Under the pieces are notes generated by a model. The model was given only the letters and a program-made list of their open reading frames with translations, was not told where the DNA came from and ran no database searches. From the NCBI GenBank assembly GCA_048594725.1, contig JBMDXA010000091.1:1-64000 (forward strand): a stretch of DNA of 64,000 bases. Reading direction: 5' to 3'. The stretch comes from JAFDZV01 sp048594725. GTDB lineage: Bacteria > Bacteroidota > Ignavibacteria > OLB7. This document shows positions 53,901 through 61,686 of this stretch, one piece after another (within the stretch, counting starts at the first letter, position 1; each line of letters begins with the position of its first letter). The position numbers and the translations under genes are program-made.

Positions 53901-54501
53901 TTACATAGAGCGTGTTGTAGTTGACAAGACGGTCCAGCGCCCCCTGATAGGTCGCGGGCATGGAGAGGAACAGGGCGCTGACCACGAGCACGGCGGCCAG
54001 AAAGAAGAGCAGCGCCCGCTTGCGCTCGTCGCGCTCGATGATGACCGTATAATCGTACTGGCGGAGGGGCTCACCCTGCACCGCTATCGACGCCTCTACA
54101 AGCTCCAGGGAATAGCCGGGGGCAAGCCTCCCCGCGTGCACGGTACGATAGAGCTGGAGGGTATTGATAAGGCTGTCACCCACATCCGGAATCCGGGTTC
54201 CCACGCGCCGGGCGATGGTGTCGTCATCCTGCCCCCTGATGATGCCCAGATAGCGTCCGAGCGATGGGAGGATCATCCAGAGCGCCAGAGCCGCGTTCGT
54301 GGCAACGGTTCCCCGGAAGAGGACCGTGCGCCCGGCCGGTTCCAGCCCGCCGATGGCCTCGATGGAGACCGCCAGGAGCCAGACGACGAGGGTTGCGGTG
54401 AGGGCGTTGATGATCCCGGTCTGTACCGCAATGCCATGCTCCTTGCGGCGCACATGGTGGATTTTTCCTGTCAGTTCGGAGTAGAGCGAGCCTGTATTCA
54501 T
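50908..54501 (-). CDS. DUF4175-family membrane protein with long Gln/Met-rich coiled coil
   Basis: 1197 residues from the ATG at 54501 (MNTGSLYSELTGKIHHVRR); a longer start 14 codons upstream is possible. Two N-terminal membrane helices (LTATLVVWLLAVSIEAIG, GTVATNAALALWMILPSLG) and a third near residue 160 (ALLFFLAAVLVVSALFLSM) precede a beta-rich periplasmic part of about 390 residues with Ig-like segments. From about 560 to 1090 it is charged and Gln/Met-rich with heptad-like patterns, including a GQGQ/GMGMGM low-complexity part and a Glu/Gly/Lys-rich run. This matches DUF4175 proteins; function not established. Monocistronic. Confidence 0.85.
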   Translation of the reverse strand: MNTGSLYSELTGKIHHVRRKEHGIAVQTGIINALTATLVVWLLAVSIEAIGGLEPAGRTVLFRGTVATNAALALWMILPSLGRYLGIIRGQDDDTIARRVGTRIPDVGDSLINTLQLYRTVHAGRLAPGYSLELVEASIAVQGEPLRQYDYTVIIERDERKRALLFFLAAVLVVSALFLSMPATYQGALDRLVNYNTLYVTPAPFTLTIAPGDRRLVRGDSAEIVVHAAGIPPRTVKLSLQSGEAAPEEVEIRIDSAGNFRHTLPAIKATTVYSASSGPVRTPEHTFTVVERPDIRLLRATLSSPSYTGRGLERLPDNVGDVSGMRGSAVNIQITTNIEPAKANIVQLFPRTVRLASLEAASAPPASYDTVRIPMKIDGTSATGGFRLSRDGSYYIELVSPEGIGNISPVQYSMGVSVDGPPSIALVQPQGSADIDQTMLLPTQVRIADDYGFSRLRIMYRLAASKYAPPMKDFKPHTIPIPRGTGTAAEVPYIWNMTDMDMVPEDEVELYFEVYDNDIVSGPKMARTGLIKLRFPSLEEVLREAEQGQTQANADLEKVLKQAQDARKEMDELNRELMKQLAQNKQQAGWQDKQKLQQMMQQHQQMQEKLQQVAENLKQVTEKLQQAKAISPETLEKYSELQKLFQEMRNPELMEQMRKMQQEMEKMTPEQLAEAMKNYKFNEEQFRQSIERTMNILKRMQTEQKVDEMIRRAEELATQQERLNQQMKETEPADKGMQQALAERQRDLAKDAEEMKKEAAELAKQMGEQEEMPVKEMQQAQQSLEQNGPQEPMEQAGEKMDQGEMQEAQQQGQEAKQSAENFKQKMQAVKKKMQENSQKNVTNKMKKALQDLVDLSKRQEDLKNQTEQTQPNSQQFRDLAQQQSQMKEQMENIADQMMNLGQKSFAVTPEMGKEMGDAIQQMQGATQSLEQRNGSRAGQQEGGAMSSMNNAAKMMAEAIQQMQNGQGQGQGMGMGMSMQQRLQQAAAQQQMINQAMQGQGQQQGQGQEGEGQEGEGKEGQNGKDGKGKGKNGKNGANGEDGSEGDGPEMRRLARQQQDVKKSIEDLNKELRESGGTRKNMLGDLERAAKEIEEVLSDMGSGQVSPETMQRQERILSRLLDATRSQRERDFEKERESKPGVDVVRQSPPELRLPNSDRTQNGRDGLQGREQGYTKDYEYMIRRYFEALGRGGAAGTQE

Positions 54502-54920
54502 CGTGGTTCCGTTATCGCCGTATGCTATGCGGGGATGCTTCACTGCCAGCCGGCGCCGGTATCATCCGGGATGAAGGGCGCCATCGATAAGCTACATAAA
54601 AGAGGAGGAGAAAAGGAATAAAATGCTGGGGGGATATCCTCGTCCGGTAAGGACGCCGGACCGCCGCGGATGCCACGGGGAGTACCTCCCTGCATTTCCC
54701 TTCGTTTCGTATGTTGTCCGGCCTCCCCAGCACCTGCGGCCGGTTGTTCTCTGCCGGGCAGGCCCTTGTGCGCAGACGGAGAACTACCCGCTCATGTTGG
54801 CCCCCGAGCCTCCGGTTTTCACCTCCTGATTGCATCCCATGCCGCGTGAGCATCCCAATACTTCCGAAACACAATCCGTGCGGGCCTCTCCCGCCGGTGT
54901 TTGAACCGATTTTCATAGTG
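54502..54920. other. 419-base region between divergent genes
   Basis: Upstream of both the DUF4175 gene (minus) and the prolyl oligopeptidase gene (plus). No hairpin, repeat or ORF that I can defend; presumably both promoters lie here. Confidence 0.4.
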
Positions 54921-57032
54921 ATGATTACATATCCCGATTCATTCGAAGGCGATCAGAACGATCTCTATCATGGCGTCGAGATCGCCGATCCGTACCGGTG
55001 GCTGGAGGATGACAACTCGCCGGAGACCGCCGCGTGGGTGGCCGCCCAGAACGAGGTGACGTTCCAGTATCTTCGCTCGATCCCCTATCGCGACCAGTAT
55101 CGCAGCCGCCTTACCGAACTTTGGAATTATCCCCGCCAGGGACGCCCCAGCAAGAGCGGCGGCCGGTATTTCTTCTTCCGGAACGACGGCCTCCAGAATC
55201 AGGGGGTGCTCTTTGTGCAGGACTCCGCCAGTGACGAAGCCCGCCTTCTGCTCGATCCCAACACCTTCTCGGCCGATGGCACCGTGGCGCTCTCCAACAT
55301 GGCCCTCGCCCACGATGGCTCGCTGCTCGCCTACGGCGTTTCCCATAGCGGCTCCGACTGGCAGGAGATCCATGTACGCGACGTCGTCACCGGGGAGGAT
55401 CTGCCCGATCTGGTGCGGTGGGTCAAGTTCTCGGAGATCTCCTGGACCGCCGATAACCGCGGGTTCTTCTATTCCCGTTATCCGCAGCCGGACGAGCGCA
55501 CCGCCTACAGCCAGGTGCATCTGAACCACAGCCTCTATTATCATCGCCTCGGCACCGGCCAGCAGGAGGATATCCTGGTGCACGAGCGCCCGGATCATCC
55601 CGACTGGCGGCTGATCGGGATCGTGACGGAAGATGGGCGCTATCTGACGATCTACGCGCATCATTCCGGCCCGATGACCCAGCTCTATTATGTCGATCTG
55701 GGCGATCCGGCGGCCCCGGCGCTGGATGCCCCGGTGATGCCCCTGGTAGAGGAGTTCGAGGCGTCGTTCAATGTCATCGGCAACGATGGGGCGCTGCTCT
55801 ACCTGCATACCAATCTGGATGCCCCCAAGGGGAGGATCATGGCGGTGGATCTGGAACATCCGGAGCGGGAGAACTGGCGTACGCTGGTGGGGGAGAACGA
55901 CGATGTGATCCAGGATGTGGTCCTGGCACGGGATCGTTTCCTGGTGGTCTATCTCCACAATGCCTACAACCGCCTGAGCCTGTTCGATCTCTCCGGCGGG
56001 TTTCTGAACGATATCCAGCTTCCCACGCTCGGATCGGTTGCCGGCCTGGCCGGCCGCCGCAACGACGACGAGGTCTTCTATATCTTCACCTCGTTCCTCT
56101 ATCCCACCACCGTGCTCCGGCTCGATCTGGCATCGGGGGAGAACAGTATCTACCGCAAGAGCGAGATCGACTTCGATCAGAACGGCTACGAGACCAAGCA
56201 GGTCTGGTTCGCCAGCAAGGACGGCACCCAGGTGCCGATGTTCATCACTCACCGGCGGGGGCTGGCGCTGGATGGAACAAACCCCACGATCATGTTCGCG
56301 TATGGGGGATTCGGCACCTCGCTTACCCCTTTCTTCTCCTCCAATTATATGCTCTGGCTGGAACAGGGGGGCGTGTATGCCATCCCCAACCTGCGCGGCG
56401 GCGGGGAGTTCGGCCACGAGTGGCATCAGGCCGGAACGCTGGAGCGGAAGCAGAATGTGTTCGATGATTTCATAGCGGCGGCGGAATATCTCGTCGCCGA
56501 GGGCTATACCTCCCCCGCAAAGCTGGCTATCCAGGGGGGCTCCAATGGCGGCCTGCTGGTGGGAGCGGTGATGTGCCAGCGGCCGGAACTTTTCGCGGTT
56601 GCTCTGCCGGCCGTGGGGGTGATGGATATGCTCCGCTATCACAAGTTCACCATCGGCATGGCCTGGCGCGCCGATTACGGCATCAGCGACGATCCGGAGC
56701 AGTTCGCATGGCTGCATGCGTACTCCCCGCTCCATAACCTGTCCCCCGGCACGCGCTATCCGGCCACGCTGGTCACCACCGCCGATCATGATGACAGGGT
56801 GGTGCCGGCGCATTCCTTCAAGTTCGCCGCGCGGCTTCAGAAGTGCCAGGGGGGCGCGGCTCCCGCTCTGATCCGTATCGAGACCAAGGCCGGGCATGGC
56901 GGCGGAAAGCCGATAGCGATGATTATCGATGAGGCCGCCGATACTCTGGCGTTCGCCATGTATAATATGGAGCACGCACCGGATGGTGCGAACCGTCCGG
57001 AAGCTCCGGCCGGAGACGTGCTGGCCGCATAA
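54921..57032 (+). CDS. prolyl oligopeptidase family serine peptidase (S9A)
   Basis: 703 residues, the normal length of prolyl oligopeptidase, without a signal peptide, so probably cytoplasmic. The N-terminus DLYHGVEIADPYRWLEDDNSPET is typical, followed by a beta-propeller and the alpha/beta-hydrolase domain. Catalytic residues: Ser541 in QGGSNGGLLVGA, an Asp in TTADHDDRVVPAHSFKF (about 622-625), and His659 in ETKAGHGGGKP. The start at 54921 follows from this homology; the open frame upstream is not conserved-looking. It cleaves short proline-containing peptides, by family. Confidence 0.95.
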   Translation: MITYPDSFEGDQNDLYHGVEIADPYRWLEDDNSPETAAWVAAQNEVTFQYLRSIPYRDQYRSRLTELWNYPRQGRPSKSGGRYFFFRNDGLQNQGVLFVQDSASDEARLLLDPNTFSADGTVALSNMALAHDGSLLAYGVSHSGSDWQEIHVRDVVTGEDLPDLVRWVKFSEISWTADNRGFFYSRYPQPDERTAYSQVHLNHSLYYHRLGTGQQEDILVHERPDHPDWRLIGIVTEDGRYLTIYAHHSGPMTQLYYVDLGDPAAPALDAPVMPLVEEFEASFNVIGNDGALLYLHTNLDAPKGRIMAVDLEHPERENWRTLVGENDDVIQDVVLARDRFLVVYLHNAYNRLSLFDLSGGFLNDIQLPTLGSVAGLAGRRNDDEVFYIFTSFLYPTTVLRLDLASGENSIYRKSEIDFDQNGYETKQVWFASKDGTQVPMFITHRRGLALDGTNPTIMFAYGGFGTSLTPFFSSNYMLWLEQGGVYAIPNLRGGGEFGHEWHQAGTLERKQNVFDDFIAAAEYLVAEGYTSPAKLAIQGGSNGGLLVGAVMCQRPELFAVALPAVGVMDMLRYHKFTIGMAWRADYGISDDPEQFAWLHAYSPLHNLSPGTRYPATLVTTADHDDRVVPAHSFKFAARLQKCQGGAAPALIRIETKAGHGGGKPIAMIIDEAADTLAFAMYNMEHAPDGANRPEAPAGDVLAA

Positions 57033-57069
57033 GGCGCGGCCCGGTTCCGGGTAGCTCGCCATGATTCCG

Positions 57070-57077
57070 TATCTTGG
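57070..57077 (+). promoter_or_regulatory. candidate -7 element TATCTTGG
   Basis: TATCTTGG, 130 bases before gcvT, resembles the elements at 29605 and 32112. No clear -33 partner is visible. Confidence 0.22.
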
Positions 57078-57206
57078 CGGCTCGCGCACATTCCCCGTTG
57101 CGGGCGCCGGAGCGCAACCGGCGCCCGCGGCCCTCTTCCCCGCATCGTGCGAGGAGTCTCTCGCGGCAGTTTCCAATCAAATTTCAGCTTACAACCTCTC
57201 GACACA

Positions 57207-58334
57207 ATGGAAGACACTACGATAGCAGCAGCGGAGCCGGTTCAGCTTCAGCGCACCGCACTTCTGGATGTACATATCGCGCTCGGCGCCAAGATCGTTC
57301 CGTTCGCCGGATTCGAGATGCCGGTCTATTACAAGGGAATCGTCGCGGAGCATACTGCGGTTCGCGAACGGGTGGGCATCTTCGATGTCTCGCACATGGG
57401 AGAGGTGCTGGTGCGCGGCCCGCGCGCGCTCGATTTCGTGCAGAAGATAACCGTCAATGATGCCTCCACCCTGGCCGACGGGCAGGCGCAGTACAGCGCC
57501 ATGTGCCTGGAGAACGGTGGCATCATCGACGATCTGCTGGTGTACAAGCGTGGCGAGAACGATTTCCTGCTGGTGATCAACGCCTCCAACATCGCCAAGG
57601 ATTTCGCCTGGATGCAGGAAAATGCGCTCGATGGCGTGGAGCTGGAGAACGTCTCCGATAATTATACGCTGCTGGCGGTGCAGGGGCCGCGCTCGGTGGA
57701 ACTGCTCCAGAAGCTGACGGACGTGGATCTGAGCGGCATCGCCTACTATCATTTCGTGGAGGGGGAGCTGGCCGGCGAGCGGATGATTATCTCCCGCACC
57801 GGATATACCGGCGAACTCGGGTTCGAGCTCTATCTGTCCAGCGACAGGAACGCCAGCGAGAAGGTGTGGAATACGATCATGGAGACCGGCGCGGAGTTCG
57901 GCATCGAGCCCACCGGCCTTGGCGCGCGTGATACGCTTCGCCTGGAGATGGGCTACTGCCTCTACGGCAACGATATCGACGAGACCACCAACACGATCGA
58001 AGCGGGTCTCGGCTGGATCACGAAGGTGAACAAGGGAGAGTTCAACGGGCGCGAGGCGATCGCCAGGGTGAAGGAGGAGAAGCCGAAGCGGAAGCTGGTG
58101 GCATTCGAGATGAACGAGCGGGCCATTCCGCGCGGTCATTACGCCATCGTGGTTGATGGCGCCACCGTCGGCGAGGTTACCAGCGGAACCTCCTCGCCGA
58201 CGCTTGGCAAGGGAATCGGCATGGGATATGTCTCGAGCGATGTGGCACAGGCCGGCAACACCATCGGTATCGCGGTTCGCGACAAGGTGATCCCCGCAAC
58301 CATCGTGAAGCTGCCGTTCGTGAAGAGAGCATGA
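57207..58334 (+). CDS. gcvT: aminomethyltransferase, glycine cleavage T protein
   Basis: 375 residues. It transfers the aminomethyl carbon from the H-protein lipoyl arm to tetrahydrofolate, giving methylene-THF and ammonia. Signatures: GAKIVPFAGFEMPVYY, REVGIFDVSHMGE-like segment (RERVGIFDVSHMGE), GGIIDDLLVYKR, LLAVQGPRS, ISRTGYTGELGFELY, GLGARDTLRLEMGYCLYGND, and TSGTSSPTLGKGIGMGYV. The ATG at 57207 is chosen because the conserved part begins shortly after; about 17 N-terminal residues are extra. No gcvH or gcvP gene is adjacent. Confidence 0.96.
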   Translation: MEDTTIAAAEPVQLQRTALLDVHIALGAKIVPFAGFEMPVYYKGIVAEHTAVRERVGIFDVSHMGEVLVRGPRALDFVQKITVNDASTLADGQAQYSAMCLENGGIIDDLLVYKRGENDFLLVINASNIAKDFAWMQENALDGVELENVSDNYTLLAVQGPRSVELLQKLTDVDLSGIAYYHFVEGELAGERMIISRTGYTGELGFELYLSSDRNASEKVWNTIMETGAEFGIEPTGLGARDTLRLEMGYCLYGNDIDETTNTIEAGLGWITKVNKGEFNGREAIARVKEEKPKRKLVAFEMNERAIPRGHYAIVVDGATVGEVTSGTSSPTLGKGIGMGYVSSDVAQAGNTIGIAVRDKVIPATIVKLPFVKRA

Positions 58335-58354
58335 TAGTTGAGTAGATACTAGGT

Positions 58355-58388
58355 GGTAGCGGAGAATGCTCTGCATCTCTTCGCTACC
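58355..58388 (+). terminator. gene-end hairpin of gcvT
   Basis: GGTAGCG (58355-58361) pairs with CGCTACC (58382-58388), with an inner GAGA/TCTC, 20 bases after the stop. No U-tract. Confidence 0.4.
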
Positions 58389-58468
58389 AACCGGTAGCGC
58401 CCACAGGCCGCGCGCTGCCAGCTACTCACTCATCACTGTACATCGTATTTATTCGGATAACTACCAGT

Positions 58469-59431
58469 ATGGCCCTGAAGAACCGGTCGGTGGTGCGGCG
58501 GATCGCCGGAGCTACGCTGTTTGCGATAGTTCTCTGGCTGATCGTGTCGCTTACCGACCAGTTCGATACCACGCTGGATGTGCCGCTCCTGGTGGAGCCT
58601 CCGCCGAACCTGGCCCTTGCCAGGCCCATCCCGAACTCGCTGCGCGTGCAGTGGCGTGCCAGCGGATGGAGCCTGTTGAAGATGATGGCAACCGGGCAGA
58701 TGAAAAGCATACTGCGTCCTCTCCCCCGCCAGAACGGCGCCGATAGCCAGGTGGTGGTCAGCTACAGCCGCCGCGATCTGCTCGCCAGCATCAGAACCAG
58801 CACGCTCGATGCACAGCAGATGAGCGTTGCCCCCGATTCCCTTACGCTGGTGCTGGGGCCGCTCGACCAGAAGAAGGTGCCGCTGTCGCCGGAGATCACC
58901 ATCGATACCCGCAAGGGCTTCCAGGTGATCGGGCGGCTTCAGATGTTCCCGGATTCGGTGACGCTGGTGGGAGCACGCAGGGTGCTGGAGGATATCACCT
59001 CCTGGCCCACCGCCCCGCTGGTACTGGAGGATATCCACCGCCCGGTCTCCCGCTGGATTCCCGCAAGCGATACGCTCCGGAACATCATCAGCATACGCCC
59101 CCGTACCGCCGAGCTCTATGCCGATGTCCAGGAGATCGCCGAGCGCCGCTTCCCCGATGTCCCGATCGTCAACCGTGGTACCGTGCGCGATACCAGCCTT
59201 CGCCTGGTGCTTCAGCCGCAACGGGTGGAGGTGCTGGTGCGTGGCGGCGCGCGCGATCTCAGCCGCCTGGACCCCTCCACGGTCCGCGCCTATGTGGAGA
59301 TTCTGGAGGGTACCGATACGCTCGGTGTGGCCTATCCCCGGTTGCTCCTCCCCGCCGGTTACGATATCAGCGTGGTGACCATCAAGCCGGATCGCGTGAA
59401 GTATGTGTTCCGCCGGGTGATCCCGCAGTGA
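58469..59431 (+). CDS. YbbR-like domain protein
   Basis: 320 residues with one N-terminal membrane helix (RIAGATLFAIVLWLIVSL) and a beta-rich exterior part. YbbR-type features: FDTTLDVPLLVEPPPNLALA, RVQWRASGWSLLKM, then repeated MFPDSVTLVGARRVLEDI and VLQPQRVEVLVRGGARDL, followed by VRAYVEILEGTDTLGVAYP and a PDRVKYVFRR end. In Firmicutes YbbR (CdaR) regulates the c-di-AMP cyclase CdaA, but no cdaA is adjacent here, so that role is not implied. It lies 134 bases after gcvT. Confidence 0.75.
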   Translation: MALKNRSVVRRIAGATLFAIVLWLIVSLTDQFDTTLDVPLLVEPPPNLALARPIPNSLRVQWRASGWSLLKMMATGQMKSILRPLPRQNGADSQVVVSYSRRDLLASIRTSTLDAQQMSVAPDSLTLVLGPLDQKKVPLSPEITIDTRKGFQVIGRLQMFPDSVTLVGARRVLEDITSWPTAPLVLEDIHRPVSRWIPASDTLRNIISIRPRTAELYADVQEIAERRFPDVPIVNRGTVRDTSLRLVLQPQRVEVLVRGGARDLSRLDPSTVRAYVEILEGTDTLGVAYPRLLLPAGYDISVVTIKPDRVKYVFRRVIPQ

Positions 59432-59523
59432 TGCTCCGCTCCCTCCCGTCCCTTTCCGGTACGGGCTGCCGCCATGCCGGCTTTTTCGCCCCCTCGTTCA
59501 TTCCCTCAGATCTGCTCTAAGCG

Positions 59524-60141
59524 ATGCCCCGACATATCATCCATCATCCCCGTTATCTGGGGGAGAATCTGAAGCGTCTGCGGCGTACCCGCGACTGGAC
59601 CGTGGAGCGCCTGGCCGGCGAGGTGGGGGTTTCCAAGGGCTATCTCTCCATGATCGAAACCGGCAAGCGTACCCCCCACTGGACCCTCGTGATGAGGGTG
59701 GTGCATGCGCTCGGGGGAACGCTCTGCGCCTTTTTCACCGATGCCGAATCGATAGCGTTTCCGGAGGATGGCATCCGCTCCCGCCGCCAGGATGTGATCG
59801 TGATCGAAGGGGAGATACCGAACGAACGGGGGCATATCACCTGGCCGCCGCAGGAGCAGTACACTCATATCCTCACCCCCTATCATGAGGGAATGAAAAG
59901 CCAGACGGTGGAGATATTTCTGCCGCCGCACAGCGAGTGGACCCCGGAGCCGGTCGCGTTCGGCGGCGAGGTGGTCTGCTGGGGAGCCGAGGGACGCGTG
60001 CTGCTGGAACTGGGCTCCGCCGAGTATGTGCTGCACGAACGGGAATGTTTGAATTATTCCGCCGCGATTCCCCACACACTCCGTAATTATACCGATCATC
60101 CCTCGCGCGCGCTGCTGGTGATTACGCCGGTGAGTTTTTAA
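59524..60141 (+). CDS. XRE-type transcriptional regulator with C-terminal cupin domain
   Basis: 205 residues. Residues 10-70 form a Cro/CI helix-turn-helix: LGENLKRLRRTRDWTVERLA, GEVGVSKGYLSMIETGKRTP, and TLVMRVVHALGGTLCAFF. The C-terminal half is a small cupin (PHSEWTPEPVAFGGEVVCWG, RVLLELGSAEYVLHERECL, IPHTLRNYTDHPSRALLVIT). Such regulators usually sense a small molecule in the cupin pocket. It is not in an obvious operon with what it regulates; the convergent neighbour is moeB. Confidence 0.9.
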   Translation: MPRHIIHHPRYLGENLKRLRRTRDWTVERLAGEVGVSKGYLSMIETGKRTPHWTLVMRVVHALGGTLCAFFTDAESIAFPEDGIRSRRQDVIVIEGEIPNERGHITWPPQEQYTHILTPYHEGMKSQTVEIFLPPHSEWTPEPVAFGGEVVCWGAEGRVLLELGSAEYVLHERECLNYSAAIPHTLRNYTDHPSRALLVITPVSF

Positions 60142-60151
60142 GAGCGGGAAA

Positions 60152-60184
60152 AGAATAAAAAAAGGGCACGGGAAATCATGCCCT
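60152..60184 (-). terminator. rho-independent terminator of the moeB-like gene
   Basis: AGGGCA (60163-60168) pairs with TGCCCT (60179-60184); the run of A at 60157-60163 gives the minus-strand U-tract. It starts 45 bases after the stop of the gene at 60229. Confidence 0.8.
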
Positions 60185-60228
60185 CTGCGATGCTGTGTCG
60201 CCGATATCCTTCCGGAAATACCGGGATA

Positions 60229-61392
60229 TCAGTATTTCGGCATGCTCGTATCTATTTTCTCCGCCCAGGCGTTGATGCCGCCGGAGAGATTTTCCAGGTT
60301 CGTATAACCGGCCGAGCGGAGATATTCGATAGCCTTTGCCGAGCGCCCGCCCATCTTGCAGTGCACGATCACACGGCCATCACGGGGGATTTCTCCGGCG
60401 CGCGCTTCGATCTCTCCCAGCGGGATCAGCGTGCCGCCCAGATTGGCGATGGCATATTCGTGCGGCTCGCGCACATCGATGAGAGTGAACTCCTCGCCGC
60501 TCTGGCGAAGCGCGGCCAGTTGCTCGACGGTGATATCGGAAGTGTTCATGGTACCGTTGGTTTCGTGTTGCTGGATACGATCGTGCGCCGGAACGCCGCA
60601 GAACGCCTCGTAGTCGATCGGGTCGGTGATCGTGTGATATTCGCCGCAGACCGGGCAGTCCGGATCTTTCCGGAGCTTGAGCGTACGAAAATGCATCGAG
60701 AGAGCATCGTAGAGCAACAGCCGTCCGATCAGCGGTTCGCCGATGCCTGCCAGAAGCTTGATGGTCTCGGTGGCCTGGAGCGTGCCGATAACGCCCGGAA
60801 GAACCCCCAGCACCCCCCCCTCCGCGCAGCTCGGGACCAGTCCCGGCGGCGGCGGCTCCCTGTAGAGGCAGCGGTAGCAGGGACCATGTTTGGCCCAGAA
60901 GACCGAGAGCTGCCCTTCGAACCGGAAGATGGAGCCGTACACGTTGGGAATGCCCAGAAATACCGAGACGTCGTTGCTGAGATAACGGGTCGGGAAGTTG
61001 TCGGTGCCGTCAACCAGCACGTCGTATCCCCCTGCGATCCGGAGCGCATTATGGCTCGTGAAGGGCTCGTCGTAGGTGGTCACCTCCACATTCGGGTTCA
61101 GATCGGCCAGGCGCTCCCGCGCCGAATCGGTCTTGCGCCGCCCGAGCGACGAGGTGCCGTGCAGCACCTGGCGCTGGAGATTGGATTGGTCCACCACATC
61201 GGCATCCACAAGCCCGATATGCCCCACCCCCGCTGCGGCCAGATAGAGCGCGAGCGGCGAGCCCAGCCCCCCGGCGCCTATCAGCAGCGCACGCGAATCC
61301 TTCAGCTTCCGCTGCCCCTCCATGCCGATCTCCGGCAGGATGAGATGCCTGCTGTAGCGCCGGATCTCCTCGTTCGATAACGTGCTGCTCAT
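60229..61392 (-). CDS. moeB: molybdopterin-synthase adenylyltransferase with C-terminal rhodanese domain
   Basis: 387 residues. E1-like adenylating domain with the nucleotide motif GAGGLGSPLALYLAAAGVG (Gly39-Gly44), VDADVVDQSNLQRQVLH, four zinc Cys (Cys172, Cys175, Cys246, Cys249, in CYRC and CPVC) and Cys189 in VPSCAEGGVLGVLPG. Residues about 285-387 are a rhodanese domain with catalytic Cys345 in VIVHCKMGGRS. It activates the C-terminus of a ubiquitin-like sulfur carrier (MoaD or ThiS type) and may supply the sulfur too; MoeB, ThiF and MoeZ are hard to separate by sequence. GGAGGA lies eight bases before the ATG. Confidence 0.9.
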   Translation of the reverse strand: MSSTLSNEEIRRYSRHLILPEIGMEGQRKLKDSRALLIGAGGLGSPLALYLAAAGVGHIGLVDADVVDQSNLQRQVLHGTSSLGRRKTDSARERLADLNPNVEVTTYDEPFTSHNALRIAGGYDVLVDGTDNFPTRYLSNDVSVFLGIPNVYGSIFRFEGQLSVFWAKHGPCYRCLYREPPPPGLVPSCAEGGVLGVLPGVIGTLQATETIKLLAGIGEPLIGRLLLYDALSMHFRTLKLRKDPDCPVCGEYHTITDPIDYEAFCGVPAHDRIQQHETNGTMNTSDITVEQLAALRQSGEEFTLIDVREPHEYAIANLGGTLIPLGEIEARAGEIPRDGRVIVHCKMGGRSAKAIEYLRSAGYTNLENLSGGINAWAEKIDTSMPKY

Positions 61393-61495
61393 GCTGCTGC
61401 TCCTCCGGCTGCTGCCGGGATGATGCTGACGGATATTCCTGTACCGGAAAGATAGCTGTTATTCCGCTGTCCGTCCGGCGATATGCCGGAACATG

Positions 61496-61531
61496 AAAAA
61501 GCCCGGCCCGGCTGCTGCCGGACAGGGCTTT
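61496..61531 (-). terminator. terminator of the metX-hom operon
   Basis: AAGCCCGGCCCGGC (61499-61512) pairs with GCCGGACAGGGCTT (61517-61530) apart from three internal mismatches; tetraloop TGCT. Five A on the plus strand give a U-tract on the minus strand. It lies about 155 bases beyond the hom stop. Confidence 0.75.
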
Positions 61532-61686
61532 CGGACGATGGCATCGGGTTCGGCCCCGTCGGAGAATCTTTTCTACGGTGCGTTGTCGCGGATTTCGGCT
61601 CCACGGCCCCTGCTGCTACCACCTCGCACGGAGTAAAACTCCGCGCGAGCAGTGCAGGGAATCTCAGAAAATATATCCGTAGGTAC

